From NCBI RefSeq assembly GCF_009380155.1, contig NZ_WHUV01000007.1, positions 186,001 to 250,000 of the forward strand: a stretch of 64,000 nt of DNA, in the 5' to 3' direction. This DNA is from Pseudomonas piscis (GTDB lineage Bacteria > Pseudomonadota > Gammaproteobacteria > Pseudomonadales > Pseudomonadaceae). The position numbers and the translations under genes are program-made. Under the pieces are notes generated by a model. That model did no database searches. It was given only the letters and a program-made list of their open reading frames with translations, and had not been told where the DNA came from. Below are positions 8,874 through 17,517 of this stretch, piece after piece (the first letter of the stretch is position 1; every line of letters begins with the position of its first letter).

Positions 8874-9511
8874 TCTGGAGCCTCTACAAAGTTTCGCAGC
8901 AACCGAAACCCGGCCCTGGAGCTTTTTTCTGGATGAAATTGCGTGCCCCAGACGCGGCCGCGTCGAACGGCGGCAACGACCGGTACGCCATAGTCGGTGA
9001 CCGCCAGGACATCGGCAGGGTCCGCAGGAGTGAAGGCGTAGCTGTGCACGAAGTAGAAATCCGTGCCGTCGGGGATACCTTCGAACAGCTCGCGCTCTGG
9101 AGCACAGGCCGAAACATTGTTCCAGCCGCTGTGCGGCACCCGCAGGGTACAGCCCAGGGTACTCAGGTGCTCGACCTTGCCCGGGATCAGGTTGAGCCCG
9201 GGAGTGTCGCCCTCACCCTCGCCCTGGGCTCCTTCCATGCTGCTGGTGGCCAGAAGCTGCATGCCGACGCACACGCCTAGCAGGTGTTTGCCACGATGCT
9301 GGATCTCTTCGTGCAAGGCATCGACCCAGCCGCCTTCGTGCAGTAGCTGGGCGCAGTCGGCAAAGTTGCCGACTCCGGGTAGCAGCAGTCGATCGACGTT
9401 GTGCATGTCCATGGGGCGATCCACCAGGACCGGGGTTACGCGCAGTGCTTCGATTGCGCGCATCACCGATCCCAGGTTGCCGACTCCATAATCAATAATT
9501 CCGATCTTCAT
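8867..9511 (-). CDS. hisH2: HisH-like glutamine amidotransferase subunit (WbuY/HisH2)
   Basis: A 214-residue class I glutaminase. The catalytic triad is present: Cys81 in GVCVGMQLL, His193 and Glu195 in QFHPEKS; the oxyanion strand PGVGNF is at about residues 45-50. It hydrolyses glutamine and passes ammonia to its barrel partner. Clustering with the HisF-like gene and the PP-loop amidotransferase, rather than with histidine genes, argues for sugar amidination. The start ATG overlaps the stop of the amidotransferase gene by four bases (9508-9511). Confidence 0.88.
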   Translation of the reverse strand: MKIGIIDYGVGNLGSVMRAIEALRVTPVLVDRPMDMHNVDRLLLPGVGNFADCAQLLHEGGWVDALHEEIQHRGKHLLGVCVGMQLLATSSMEGAQGEGEGDTPGLNLIPGKVEHLSTLGCTLRVPHSGWNNVSACAPERELFEGIPDGTDFYFVHSYAFTPADPADVLAVTDYGVPVVAAVRRGRVWGTQFHPEKSSRAGFRLLRNFVEAPEC

Positions 9512-10659
9512 ACGTTGTCGTAGTTGACCTTGGTGAGGTTGCCATCCCGATCTTTAATCAACACACCCTTGGCGTCGCGTTTAAAGATCTTCTTGTTGGT
9601 GAACTTGTCACACAGCGCGATGAACTCGTCGACGGTCATATCCAGTGGGCGCAGAATTTCTTCCAGGCTCTTGCCCAGGTATTCCCATGGGAACTTGCCA
9701 TCGAGGTTGGTCACGATGTCCAGGCCATCCAGGCGGGTCAGCCGGCCACGACGGATATGCAGGCAGGCGTGGTCGGTCGCACGGCTGAAGCCGAACTTTA
9801 GGAACTTGAAGTAGTCGTGGATGCCATGCTGGTGGTTGTCCAGGTTCTCGTAGTTGACCATGGAGCCTTCGGCCACCTTCTCATAGGAATGGAAACCATG
9901 CGCTTGGGCGATGAGGGCGTTGGACAGGCCATCCCAGGGGATGTAGTGGCCGAGGAACAGGCCGGTGACCCCTACGCGCGCCAACTCTTCGTCGCTTGGG
10001 TAGGTGTACGAGATCAGGTGCTTGGCTTCGATGCCATCGGTGCCGATCAGGTCGGATACCCGCATGCCCAGCAGGCCACCGAATTCTTCCAGCCAGCGCC
10101 GGTTGAGGACGTTGTTGCTGGCCGCTGCGGCTGGGCCGCCGTATTCGTTTTGCGAGTTCTCGCCCCATACGATGAGCGGAATGTTGAACTGCACGGCTGC
10201 GCGAACCGGGATAGTGAAGATCCCGACGTGCTCGGGCCAGGCGATGTCGCCCACCTGAGTCAGGCCGATCCGGTTCAGCTTGGCGCGAACCTTCGGGTTC
10301 GGTGACATCTCGACGTAGTCGACGCCGAGGTGCTTGAGGTTTTCGATGTTCTTACGGCCGATATCCGAGAGGTCGCAGGTCGTCGAGGTTACGCAGAGCG
10401 GGTTCAGGCCCAGTTGCAACATGCGTATTACTTGGTAGGTGCTGTCCTTCCCGCCACTGACAGGAACGATGCAATCCCAGTTGTCGCCGGTCTTGTTCTT
10501 GTACTTGTCGAGGATCACCAGCAGTTCCTGCTTGCGCTGGTCCCAGTCGACTTCGTTCCGTTGTTCGTAGCTGCGGCAGGCACTGCAGATACCCTCATCG
10601 TCAATATAGAGATCAGGTTTGGTGTCGGGCATTACGCAGCGCTTGCAATAAGTCAGCAT
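9508..10659 (-). CDS. wbpG: N-acetyl sugar amidotransferase (WbpG/WbuX/PseA family)
   Basis: A 383-residue ATP-pyrophosphatase family enzyme that adenylates an N-acetyl group and replaces its oxygen with ammonia to give an acetamidino group. The PP-loop SGGKDS lies at about residues 68-73. Two CxxC pairs, C5/C8 and C25/C28, form the N-terminal zinc-binding knuckle usual in this family. In P. aeruginosa WbpG acts on a mannuronic acid derivative; in Campylobacter the homologue PseA acts on pseudaminic acid. Here both precursor pathways are present in one operon, so the substrate is open. The gene is 29 bases behind pseF. Confidence 0.88.
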   Translation of the reverse strand: MLTYCKRCVMPDTKPDLYIDDEGICSACRSYEQRNEVDWDQRKQELLVILDKYKNKTGDNWDCIVPVSGGKDSTYQVIRMLQLGLNPLCVTSTTCDLSDIGRKNIENLKHLGVDYVEMSPNPKVRAKLNRIGLTQVGDIAWPEHVGIFTIPVRAAVQFNIPLIVWGENSQNEYGGPAAAASNNVLNRRWLEEFGGLLGMRVSDLIGTDGIEAKHLISYTYPSDEELARVGVTGLFLGHYIPWDGLSNALIAQAHGFHSYEKVAEGSMVNYENLDNHQHGIHDYFKFLKFGFSRATDHACLHIRRGRLTRLDGLDIVTNLDGKFPWEYLGKSLEEILRPLDMTVDEFIALCDKFTNKKIFKRDAKGVLIKDRDGNLTKVNYDNV

Positions 10660-10688
10660 TCTTTTAAATCCTCTCGAAAAACAAATTA

Positions 10689-11390
10689 TTACAGGCCGTT
10701 AACCCGAAGCCCCACGGCCTTGAAAAGGTATTCGGCCATTTCCCAGTCTTCCAGCGTGTCGATGTCTTGGACGCGGTGCCGCGGCAGTATGATCGGCAGC
10801 GATCGGCTGCTGAAAATAACCCGGTTTTCCAACCACGCCGCGCAGGCTCCCCAGTAGAACTGCCCAGCATCGTGGAAGGCATGTTCAAGATCTTGAGAGC
10901 GGACAGCGAAGAGCTCGGGATTGAACATATCGACGCGGCCATCCTCTTTGATGCGGATGGCACGTTGAATCGGAAACGCATAGCTGGTCACTGAAAATGC
11001 GTAGTCGCCACCTTTTTCCTCCAGCGCCTTGAGTCCCTTGAGGATGTCCTGGCTGCTGATGAGAGGGGCCGTTGCATAGACACAGCACGCATATTGAGGG
11101 GTCACACCCTGCTGGTTCAACCACTCGATGGCGTGACGCACCACCGGCGTGGTGCCCGTGTGGTCGTCGGACAAGGCTGCCGGGCGCATGAAGGGCACGC
11201 TGGCGCCATGTTCGATGGCAACCTCGGCGATATCGGGATCGTCTGTGGAGACGATGACCTGCTCGAAGCAGCCACTGTTCAGGGCGGCCTCGATGCTCCA
11301 GGCGATCATCGGCTTACCGCAGAACTCCTTGATGTTCTTGCGTGGAATACGCTTGCTGCCGCCGCGGGCGGGGATGATCGCGACGTTCAT
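10689..11390 (-). CDS. pseF: Pseudaminic acid cytidylyltransferase PseF
   Basis: A 233-residue CMP-sugar synthetase that activates pseudaminic acid with CTP. The N-terminal IIPARGGSKRIPRKNI is the CTP-binding motif of the family (about residues 5-20). The remainder matches PseF length and order, with STDDPDIAEVA at about 50-60 and the C-terminal QDIDTLEDWEMAE. It overlaps pseC by four bases (11387-11390). Together with PseB, PseC, PseH, PseG and PseI it completes the route from UDP-GlcNAc to CMP-pseudaminic acid. Confidence 0.92.
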   Translation of the reverse strand: MNVAIIPARGGSKRIPRKNIKEFCGKPMIAWSIEAALNSGCFEQVIVSTDDPDIAEVAIEHGASVPFMRPAALSDDHTGTTPVVRHAIEWLNQQGVTPQYACCVYATAPLISSQDILKGLKALEEKGGDYAFSVTSYAFPIQRAIRIKEDGRVDMFNPELFAVRSQDLEHAFHDAGQFYWGACAAWLENRVIFSSRSLPIILPRHRVQDIDTLEDWEMAEYLFKAVGLRVNGL

Positions 11391-12547
11391 CCCAGCAGCG
11401 CCTGGTTCAATGCAGCCACGACCTGGTCCTGCTGCTGTTCGGTCATGGTCTGGAACATCGGCAGGCTGATGGCTTCGCGGTAATACTGCTGCGCTTGGGG
11501 GAATACTTCGGGATCGATGCCCATCTGCCGGTAGTACGGCTGGGTCGGCACCGGGATGTAATGCAGGTTGACGCCAATGCCCTGTTCACGCAGGGAGGCG
11601 AAGACCTGGGCGTGGGTCTTGGCGATTTTCCCCAGTTGCAGGCGGATCACATACAGGTGCAGGCCGGAGTAGCTGTCCGGATGCTGCCAGGGCGTGGTGA
11701 CCGGCAACCCGGCCAGGAGCTGATCGTAGCGACGGGCCAGTACATGGCGGCGAGCGACGTACTGGTCCAGGCGCTGTACCTGGCTGACACCCAGGGCCGC
11801 CTGCAATTCGGTCATGCGGTAATTGAAGCCCAGGTCGATCTGCTGGTAGTACCAGGGGCCATCGGATTCATGGGTCATCTGCGCCGGATCGCGGGTGATG
11901 CCATGGCTGCGCAGCAAGGCCATTCTTTCGGCCAGGGCGGCATCGTTGGTCAATGCCATGCCGCCTTCAGCGGTGGTGATGATCTTCACCGGGTGGAAGC
12001 TGAACACGGTGATGTCGCTGTACTTGCAGTTACCGATGAACTCGTCCTGGTACTTGCCGCCCACGGCATGGGACGCGTCCTCGATGATCTTGAAGCCGTA
12101 GCGCTTGGCCAGGGCATGGATCGCCTGCATATCGCAGGGTTGTCCGCACAGGTGGACGGGGACGACCACCTTGGGCAGTTTTCCTTCGCGCTCCGCTTGC
12201 TCCAGCTTGCGCTCCAGCGCCTGCGGACTGAGGTTGTAGGTCACCGGGTCGATATCCACGAAGTCGACCTGGGCCCCGCAATACAGCGCACAGTTGGCCG
12301 ATGCCACGAAGGTGATGGGGCTGGTCCAGAGCCAGTCCCCGGGACCCAGTCCCAGCGCCAGGCAGGCGATGTGCAGTGCGGACGTCGCGCTGTTCAACGC
12401 CAATGCATGCCGGGCACCAACATGTGATGCCAGCGCTTGCTCGAAACGCGGGACCATGGGGCCCTGCGTGAGAAAGTCGGACTGCAATACCTCCACTACC
12501 GAATCAATGTCTGCTTGGGTAATGTCCTGGCGACCGTAGGGAATCAT
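11387..12547 (-). CDS. pseC: UDP-4-amino-4,6-dideoxy-N-acetyl-altrosamine transaminase PseC
   Basis: A 386-residue PLP-dependent sugar aminotransferase of the DegT/DnrJ/EryC1/StrS group. The Schiff-base lysine is Lys188 in FSFHPVKIITTAEGG, and Asp157 in IIEDASHA contacts the pyridine nitrogen. It adds an amine at C4 of the keto sugar made by PseB, using glutamate as donor. The N-terminal MIPYGRQDI is characteristic of PseC. It sits three bases after the pseB stop and overlaps pseF. Confidence 0.93.
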   Translation of the reverse strand: MIPYGRQDITQADIDSVVEVLQSDFLTQGPMVPRFEQALASHVGARHALALNSATSALHIACLALGLGPGDWLWTSPITFVASANCALYCGAQVDFVDIDPVTYNLSPQALERKLEQAEREGKLPKVVVPVHLCGQPCDMQAIHALAKRYGFKIIEDASHAVGGKYQDEFIGNCKYSDITVFSFHPVKIITTAEGGMALTNDAALAERMALLRSHGITRDPAQMTHESDGPWYYQQIDLGFNYRMTELQAALGVSQVQRLDQYVARRHVLARRYDQLLAGLPVTTPWQHPDSYSGLHLYVIRLQLGKIAKTHAQVFASLREQGIGVNLHYIPVPTQPYYRQMGIDPEVFPQAQQYYREAISLPMFQTMTEQQQDQVVAALNQALLG

Positions 12548-12550
12548 GGA

Positions 12551-13549
12551 TCAGATACTCCCGATCTTTTCGCGATTGAGGTCGATCCAGGCCTGCAACT
12601 GTTCGCCGCTCATCCACTGGCTGTTGCTGTCGCTGGCATAGACGAAGCCTTCCGGTACTTTCTGGCCGTCCTTGATGCGCTCTTCGCAAGTCGCCCAGTT
12701 ATTGATCGTCGGCAGGATCTTGAAGTGTTGCGGGTATTCGTAGGTGTAATAGGCGTCCTCGACGCTGATCATCTGCTCGTGCAGCTTCTCGCCGGGACGG
12801 ATGCCGACCACTTCCTGGGCTGCGTCCGGAGCGATGGTCCGGGCCAGGTCGGTAACTTTCATCGATGGGATCTTCTTCACGTAGATCTCGCCACCTTCCA
12901 TGTCTTCGAAGGCGTGCCAGACCAGTTCCACGCCCTCTTCGAGGGAGATCATGAAGCGAGTCATGCGCTCGTCGGTGATGGGCAGTACGCCCTTGTCCTT
13001 GATCGACATGAAGAATGGGATCACCGAACCACGGGAGCCCATGACGTTGCCGTAGCGAACCACGGAGAAGCGGGTCTCGTGGCCACCGGAATAGGAGTTG
13101 CCGGCGATGAACAGCTTGTCGGAGGCCAGTTTGGTGGCACCGTACAGGTTGATCGGACTGCTGGCCTTGTCGGTAGATAGGGCCACCACTCGCTTGATGC
13201 CCTTGTCGATGCAGGCATCGATCAGGTTCATGGCGCCATTGATGTTGGTCTTCACGCACTCGAAGGGGTTGTATTCGGCGGTCGGTACAATCTTGGTCGC
13301 CGCTGCGTGCACGACGTAGTCCACGCCATCCAGCGCTCGATACAGGCGGTCCTTGTCACGGACGTCGCCGATGAAGAAGCGTACGCGCGGGTCGCCTTCG
13401 AACTTCTTCGCCATGTCCCATTGCTTCATTTCATCGCGAGAGAAAATGATCACTTTTTTCGGGTTGTATTTGGCAAGAGTCATTGGCACGAAGGTGTTCC
13501 CGAAAGAGCCTGTGCCGCCAGTGATGAGAATGGTTTGGCCGGTGAGCAT
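12551..13549 (-). CDS. pseB: UDP-GlcNAc 4,6-dehydratase (inverting) PseB
   Basis: A 332-residue short-chain dehydrogenase of the FlaA1/PseB type, the first step of pseudaminic acid synthesis, which dehydrates and C5-epimerises UDP-GlcNAc. The NADP-binding loop TGGTGSFG is at about residues 10-17. The catalytic region is STDKASSP (Thr126, Asp127, Lys128) followed by YGATK (Tyr136, Lys140), the altered triad expected in this subgroup. The length and soluble nature separate it from membrane-bound WbpM-type 4,6-dehydratases. Confidence 0.94.
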   Translation of the reverse strand: MLTGQTILITGGTGSFGNTFVPMTLAKYNPKKVIIFSRDEMKQWDMAKKFEGDPRVRFFIGDVRDKDRLYRALDGVDYVVHAAATKIVPTAEYNPFECVKTNINGAMNLIDACIDKGIKRVVALSTDKASSPINLYGATKLASDKLFIAGNSYSGGHETRFSVVRYGNVMGSRGSVIPFFMSIKDKGVLPITDERMTRFMISLEEGVELVWHAFEDMEGGEIYVKKIPSMKVTDLARTIAPDAAQEVVGIRPGEKLHEQMISVEDAYYTYEYPQHFKILPTINNWATCEERIKDGQKVPEGFVYASDSNSQWMSGEQLQAWIDLNREKIGSI

Positions 13550-13560
13550 GAACGTTAATC

Positions 13561-14829
13561 CTATTTATAAGCTTTTAAGTTGAACCAAGGCATCGGATGT
13601 ACTTTGTTGGAAAGCCACCATGTGCCAACGAATGATAAGCATTGAGTAAGCATGAATGCCTGGGCTGCACCTACCAGTCCATTGCGCTCCACCAAGAAGA
13701 ACATCAGCGGAATATTTATCAATCCAGTAATCAGCGTGATCAATGCCAGGTTCGAGTTCTTGTTTTCGAAGAACACGTAGTTGGTGACCATGTAGTAGCA
13801 GCCGCCAAAGGCGAAGCCCAGTGCGATGTAGATCACCAGCTCGCTGGAGGCCTTGAACTCGCTACCTACCACGAAGCCCATCACCCAGGGCGCCAGCAGG
13901 CCGAAGATGATCGCCATGGCGAACAACAGGCCCATGTACAGATATGAAAAGCGAACTATGCGTGAGCGTGGTACTTCTTCCTTGCTCGATAGGCTCTTCA
14001 TCAGCCATGGCGCATAGACCTTGTTGAAGGACTCGGTCACCAGGCCGATGACCTGCCCGAACTGCAAGGCCACCATGTAGAGACCTGCCTGGCTGACATC
14101 CAACAACCTGACGATGATCAGCCGGTCCGTGGCGACTATGAGCAGCCCGCCGATGACATGTGGAATCAGCGGCACGCCGAACTTCAGCGCGTCCAGGCAG
14201 TGGGTACGCCACACTACCGGCTTTCTCAGCAGGCCGTCCTTCCAGAGCCAGCAGAATCCGATCGCGCCGAACAGGCCGATGGCAAGCGCCTGGGCCAGCA
14301 CACGGCCTTCCCAGGCCATGCCGACCACCAGGATCAGCAGCAGTGAACCACCAGCGTTGAGCAGGCTCTGGCTGATCTGGAAGGTGCCGTATTTCACCGC
14401 CTGGCCAGCCACTTGCCACAGCGACAAGCGAATGTTGATGAGGAACTGCAAGCCCGACACCACGACAGCCACCAGCAGCCAGTCCGCAGGTAGGCCGGTG
14501 ATCTCGGGGAGCCAGGGCCGCAGCCCGAGTGCGACCAGGAAGATGGTGGCGGTACTGACGACCAGGATGCCCATGCAGGTCACCACGTACTGCGCCAACT
14601 CCTCCTTGGCCAACTGGAAGTAGCGGACCCCGATGGCGCCATGCACGCTCAGCCCGGTGAATGCGCTGATGATGCTCAGGCAAACGCCGAACATGGCAAT
14701 GCTGCCATAGTCGGCCGGGCTCAGTACCCGGGTCAGAATGGGCAGGAGAAAAAACGGTATCGCCGCATTCAGGACGTTAGCCCCGAAGTAGATCGCGGTG
14801 TTGCTCACCAGTTTTCTAGTGTTGCTCAT
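13561..14829 (-). CDS. wzx: Wzx-type oligosaccharide flippase
   Basis: A 422-residue polytopic membrane protein with about twelve hydrophobic segments and the start NTRKLVSNTAIYFGANVLNAAIPFFLLPILTR divided over the first helices, as in the polysaccharide transport (PST/MOP) family. It should move the undecaprenyl-linked repeat unit from the cytoplasmic to the periplasmic face. It overlaps wbpE by four bases and lies 11 bases before pseB. A Wzy polymerase and Wzz regulator are not seen in the window. The family is secure; substrate is inferred from the locus. Confidence 0.82.
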   Translation of the reverse strand: MSNTRKLVSNTAIYFGANVLNAAIPFFLLPILTRVLSPADYGSIAMFGVCLSIISAFTGLSVHGAIGVRYFQLAKEELAQYVVTCMGILVVSTATIFLVALGLRPWLPEITGLPADWLLVAVVVSGLQFLINIRLSLWQVAGQAVKYGTFQISQSLLNAGGSLLLILVVGMAWEGRVLAQALAIGLFGAIGFCWLWKDGLLRKPVVWRTHCLDALKFGVPLIPHVIGGLLIVATDRLIIVRLLDVSQAGLYMVALQFGQVIGLVTESFNKVYAPWLMKSLSSKEEVPRSRIVRFSYLYMGLLFAMAIIFGLLAPWVMGFVVGSEFKASSELVIYIALGFAFGGCYYMVTNYVFFENKNSNLALITLITGLINIPLMFFLVERNGLVGAAQAFMLTQCLSFVGTWWLSNKVHPMPWFNLKAYK

Positions 14830-15926
14830 CGATTCGCGACACCGCTGGACACCAGGCCCTCAACGACTTTCAGTTGATCCTCGAGACTCATGTACGGATG
14901 CATCGGCAGGCTCATCACTTGTTCCGCCACTTCGTCGCCCAAGGGCAGGCTGACGCTGTTGTCGGCAACCGCCGGTTGCTTGTTCAACGGGATCGGATAG
15001 TGCACGGCGGTGGGAATGCCACGTTCCTTGAGCTGGGCTTGCACGCTGTCCCGGTTCCTGACCCTGATGGTGTACTGCGCATAGACGCTGGTGTTGTACG
15101 GCTCGACGTGGGGCGTCGCGCCGATTCCGGCATCGTGCAACAGACGTTCGTAGCTTTTTGCCACCTCTTGGCGCAGCAGGATTTCTTTTTCGAAAAGCTC
15201 CAGCTTGGCCAGCAGGATCGCCGCCTGCAGGGTGTCCAGCCGGCTGTTCACGCCGACCCGGATGTGATGGTAGCGACGGTCCTGGCCGTGCCGGGCGATC
15301 TGGCGCAGGACTACGGCCAGTTGGTCATCATTGGTGAAGATCGCCCCGCCGTCGCCATAGCAACCCAGTGGCTTGCTGGGAAAGAAGCTGGTGCAGGCGA
15401 TGGTGGTCAGGTTGCAGGAGCGCTTGCCTTTATAGGTGGCGCCAAAGCTCTGTGCGGCATCCTCGATCACCGGGATACGGTACTTTGCGGCGATGCTGTT
15501 GATGGCATCGTAGTCCGCGCACTGGCCATAGAGGGACACCGGGATGATGGCCTTGGTTCGTGCAGTGATCGCGGCTTCCAGGCGCTGCGGATCGAGGTTG
15601 TAGGTACGCGGGTCGATATCCACGTAAACCGGCTTGGCGCCCAGCAAGGCCACGGTTTCCGCAGTGGCGATGTAGGTGAAGCCAGGGGTGATGACCTCGT
15701 CACCGGGAGCGACGCCCAGGGCCATCAAGGCAATCTGCAGCGCATCGGTGCCATTGGCACAGCTGATGCAGTGCCTGGCGCCTGTCAGGTTGGCGAGTTG
15801 GGTTTCCAGCTCGGCCACTTCCGGGCCGAGGATGTACTGGCCGTGGGCGAGTACTCGCTGGATGCCTGCGTCGATGCGATCCTTGATCAGTGCTTGTTGG
15901 CTTTTCAGGTCGATGAATTCGATCAT
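14826..15926 (-). CDS. wbpE: UDP-3-keto-GlcNAcA aminotransferase WbpE
   Basis: A 366-residue PLP enzyme of the DegT/DnrJ/EryC1/StrS family. Lys185 in FFPSKPLGCYGDGG is the Schiff-base lysine, at the same number as in P. aeruginosa WbpE, and Asp156 in VIEDAAQSFG binds the cofactor nitrogen. It should add the 3-amino group to the UDP-3-keto-GlcNAc uronic acid made by WbpB. Four-base overlaps join it to wbpD upstream and to the flippase gene downstream. Neighbours make the WbpE assignment stronger than sequence alone. Confidence 0.9.
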   Translation of the reverse strand: MIEFIDLKSQQALIKDRIDAGIQRVLAHGQYILGPEVAELETQLANLTGARHCISCANGTDALQIALMALGVAPGDEVITPGFTYIATAETVALLGAKPVYVDIDPRTYNLDPQRLEAAITARTKAIIPVSLYGQCADYDAINSIAAKYRIPVIEDAAQSFGATYKGKRSCNLTTIACTSFFPSKPLGCYGDGGAIFTNDDQLAVVLRQIARHGQDRRYHHIRVGVNSRLDTLQAAILLAKLELFEKEILLRQEVAKSYERLLHDAGIGATPHVEPYNTSVYAQYTIRVRNRDSVQAQLKERGIPTAVHYPIPLNKQPAVADNSVSLPLGDEVAEQVMSLPMHPYMSLEDQLKVVEGLVSSGVANR

Positions 15927-16510
15927 GCTGGGCTCTGCTCCTTGCTCAGATGTTTACCGCGCAGGCTGTAGCGAGCCCCGGTGTGCGTGCATGTGGTGGT
16001 GGCGTCGCCTTCGACCGGCAGGTCCAGTTGCTCGCCGAACTCGCTCATCCAGCCGATCTGCCGGGCCGGTACGCCGACCATCAGGGCGTAGGCCGGTACG
16101 TCCTTGTTGATCACGGCGCCGGCGCCGACGAAGGCGAACTCGCCAATGGTCACCCCACAGACGATGGTGCAGTTGGCACCCAGCGTCGCGCCTTTCTTCA
16201 CCAGGGTGTCACGGTACTGGTCCTTGCGCTCGATCAGCGAGCGGGGGTTGTAGACATTGGTGAAGACCATGCTCGGGCCGCAGAACACGCCCGCCTCGAG
16301 GGTCACGTTGTCGTACACCGAGACGTTGTTCTGGATCTTGCACTGGTCGCCGATCACCACCTGGTTGCCGACGAAGACGTTCTGCCCAAGCGACACCCCC
16401 TTGCCGATACGCGCGCCGCCGCAGACGTGCACGAAATGCCATACGCGGGAGCCTTCGCCAATTTGTGCGCCGTCATCGACTATGGCGCTGGGGTGTACTT
16501 GATAGGGCAT
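15923..16510 (-). CDS. wbpD: UDP-3-amino sugar uronate N-acetyltransferase WbpD
   Basis: A 195-residue left-handed beta-helix acyltransferase. The start is the ATG at 16510, preceded by a GAGGT ribosome site; a longer open frame into wbpB is not needed. Hexapeptide repeats run through most of the protein, for example IGEGSRVW, IGKGVSLGQNVFVG, VVIGDQCKIQNN and LGANCTIVCGVTIG. It acetylates the 3-amine added by WbpE to give UDP-GlcNAc3NAcA. Seven bases separate it from wbpB. Confidence 0.9.
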   Translation of the reverse strand: MPYQVHPSAIVDDGAQIGEGSRVWHFVHVCGGARIGKGVSLGQNVFVGNQVVIGDQCKIQNNVSVYDNVTLEAGVFCGPSMVFTNVYNPRSLIERKDQYRDTLVKKGATLGANCTIVCGVTIGEFAFVGAGAVINKDVPAYALMVGVPARQIGWMSEFGEQLDLPVEGDATTTCTHTGARYSLRGKHLSKEQSPA

Positions 16511-16517
16511 GGGGACC

Positions 16518-17468
16518 TCAGCGAGCCAGGGAGGCGAGGAATGGGTGTCCTTCACCGTCTTGCGCGGCCAGCGGCTTGGCGCAACGGATGAACTCGACGG
16601 TTTCGACGCAGTGCCGCGCATCTTCGATGCCGTAGCCCTTGCCGTCCAGGATGGCTTGGTAGCTGACGGTATGCAGGTCGGTAAAACCTTCGGAGAACTC
16701 TATTTCCTGCCCATCGACGGTAATCGAGCGGTAGGTGGGTTTCTTGCCCTTGACGGCGTCAGGCAGGTCGTTCTGGTCGATCGACAGGAACCAGCGGACA
16801 CGGGCGTTTTCATACTCCAGGTAGCCGGCAGCCTTGTAGGCATCGCTGTAGTGCACGACATTGCGCTGCAGCTTGCCGAAGATGAAGTGCAACATGTCGT
16901 AGAAGTGCACACCGATGTTGGTGGCTACGCCGAACGACTTGCGCAGGTCGCCCTTCCAGCTCTCCATGTACCAGTTGCCGCGGGAGGTGATGTAGGTCAG
17001 CTCGACTTCATGCTTGTGGTCACGCTGTTCACTGCGGACTTTTTCCTTGAGATCGATGATCGCCTGGTGGTGCCGCAGTTGCAGAATGTTCCACAGACGC
17101 TTGCCGGTCTCGCGCTCGGTCAGGGCCAGGTCATCGAGCAGGGCGCTGGTCGGAACCAGCGGCTTCTCGCAGATGACATCACAGCCCAGGCGCAGCGCTG
17201 CGGTGATATGCGGGTGATGCAGGTAGTTGGGGGAGCACACCGAGACGATATCCAGCGCCGTGGCCGGATCGCGCTTCAGGCGCCAGGCGTGATCATAGAA
17301 GCGCTCGAATTCGGTGAAGAACTCACTGCGTGGAGACAGGCTGTCGATGATGCCGACCGAGTCATTGATGTCATAGGCGCAAGCCAGCTCGTTACCCGTG
17401 TCCTTGATGGCTCGCATGTGACGTGGGGCTATGTAGCCGGCTGCGCCGATCAGGGCAAAACGTTTCAC
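16518..17468 (-). CDS. wbpB: UDP-GlcNAc uronate 3-dehydrogenase WbpB
   Basis: A 316-residue Gfo/Idh/MocA oxidoreductase with a GTG start preceded by GGAG. The Rossmann loop GAAGYIAPRHMRAI is at about residues 8-21, and the family signature CEKPLVP is near residue 140. It oxidises C3 of UDP-GlcNAcA, the substrate for WbpE; the P. aeruginosa enzyme keeps its NAD bound and is regenerated by 2-oxoglutarate. The C-terminal half holds NIGVHFYDMLHF, typical of WbpB. It is 49 bases behind wbpA. Confidence 0.9.
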   Translation of the reverse strand: MKRFALIGAAGYIAPRHMRAIKDTGNELACAYDINDSVGIIDSLSPRSEFFTEFERFYDHAWRLKRDPATALDIVSVCSPNYLHHPHITAALRLGCDVICEKPLVPTSALLDDLALTERETGKRLWNILQLRHHQAIIDLKEKVRSEQRDHKHEVELTYITSRGNWYMESWKGDLRKSFGVATNIGVHFYDMLHFIFGKLQRNVVHYSDAYKAAGYLEYENARVRWFLSIDQNDLPDAVKGKKPTYRSITVDGQEIEFSEGFTDLHTVSYQAILDGKGYGIEDARHCVETVEFIRCAKPLAAQDGEGHPFLASLAR

Positions 17469-17517
17469 TAGGACGCTCCAAAATACAAGGTCCCGGACGA
17501 GCCGGGACTGGAAGAAA

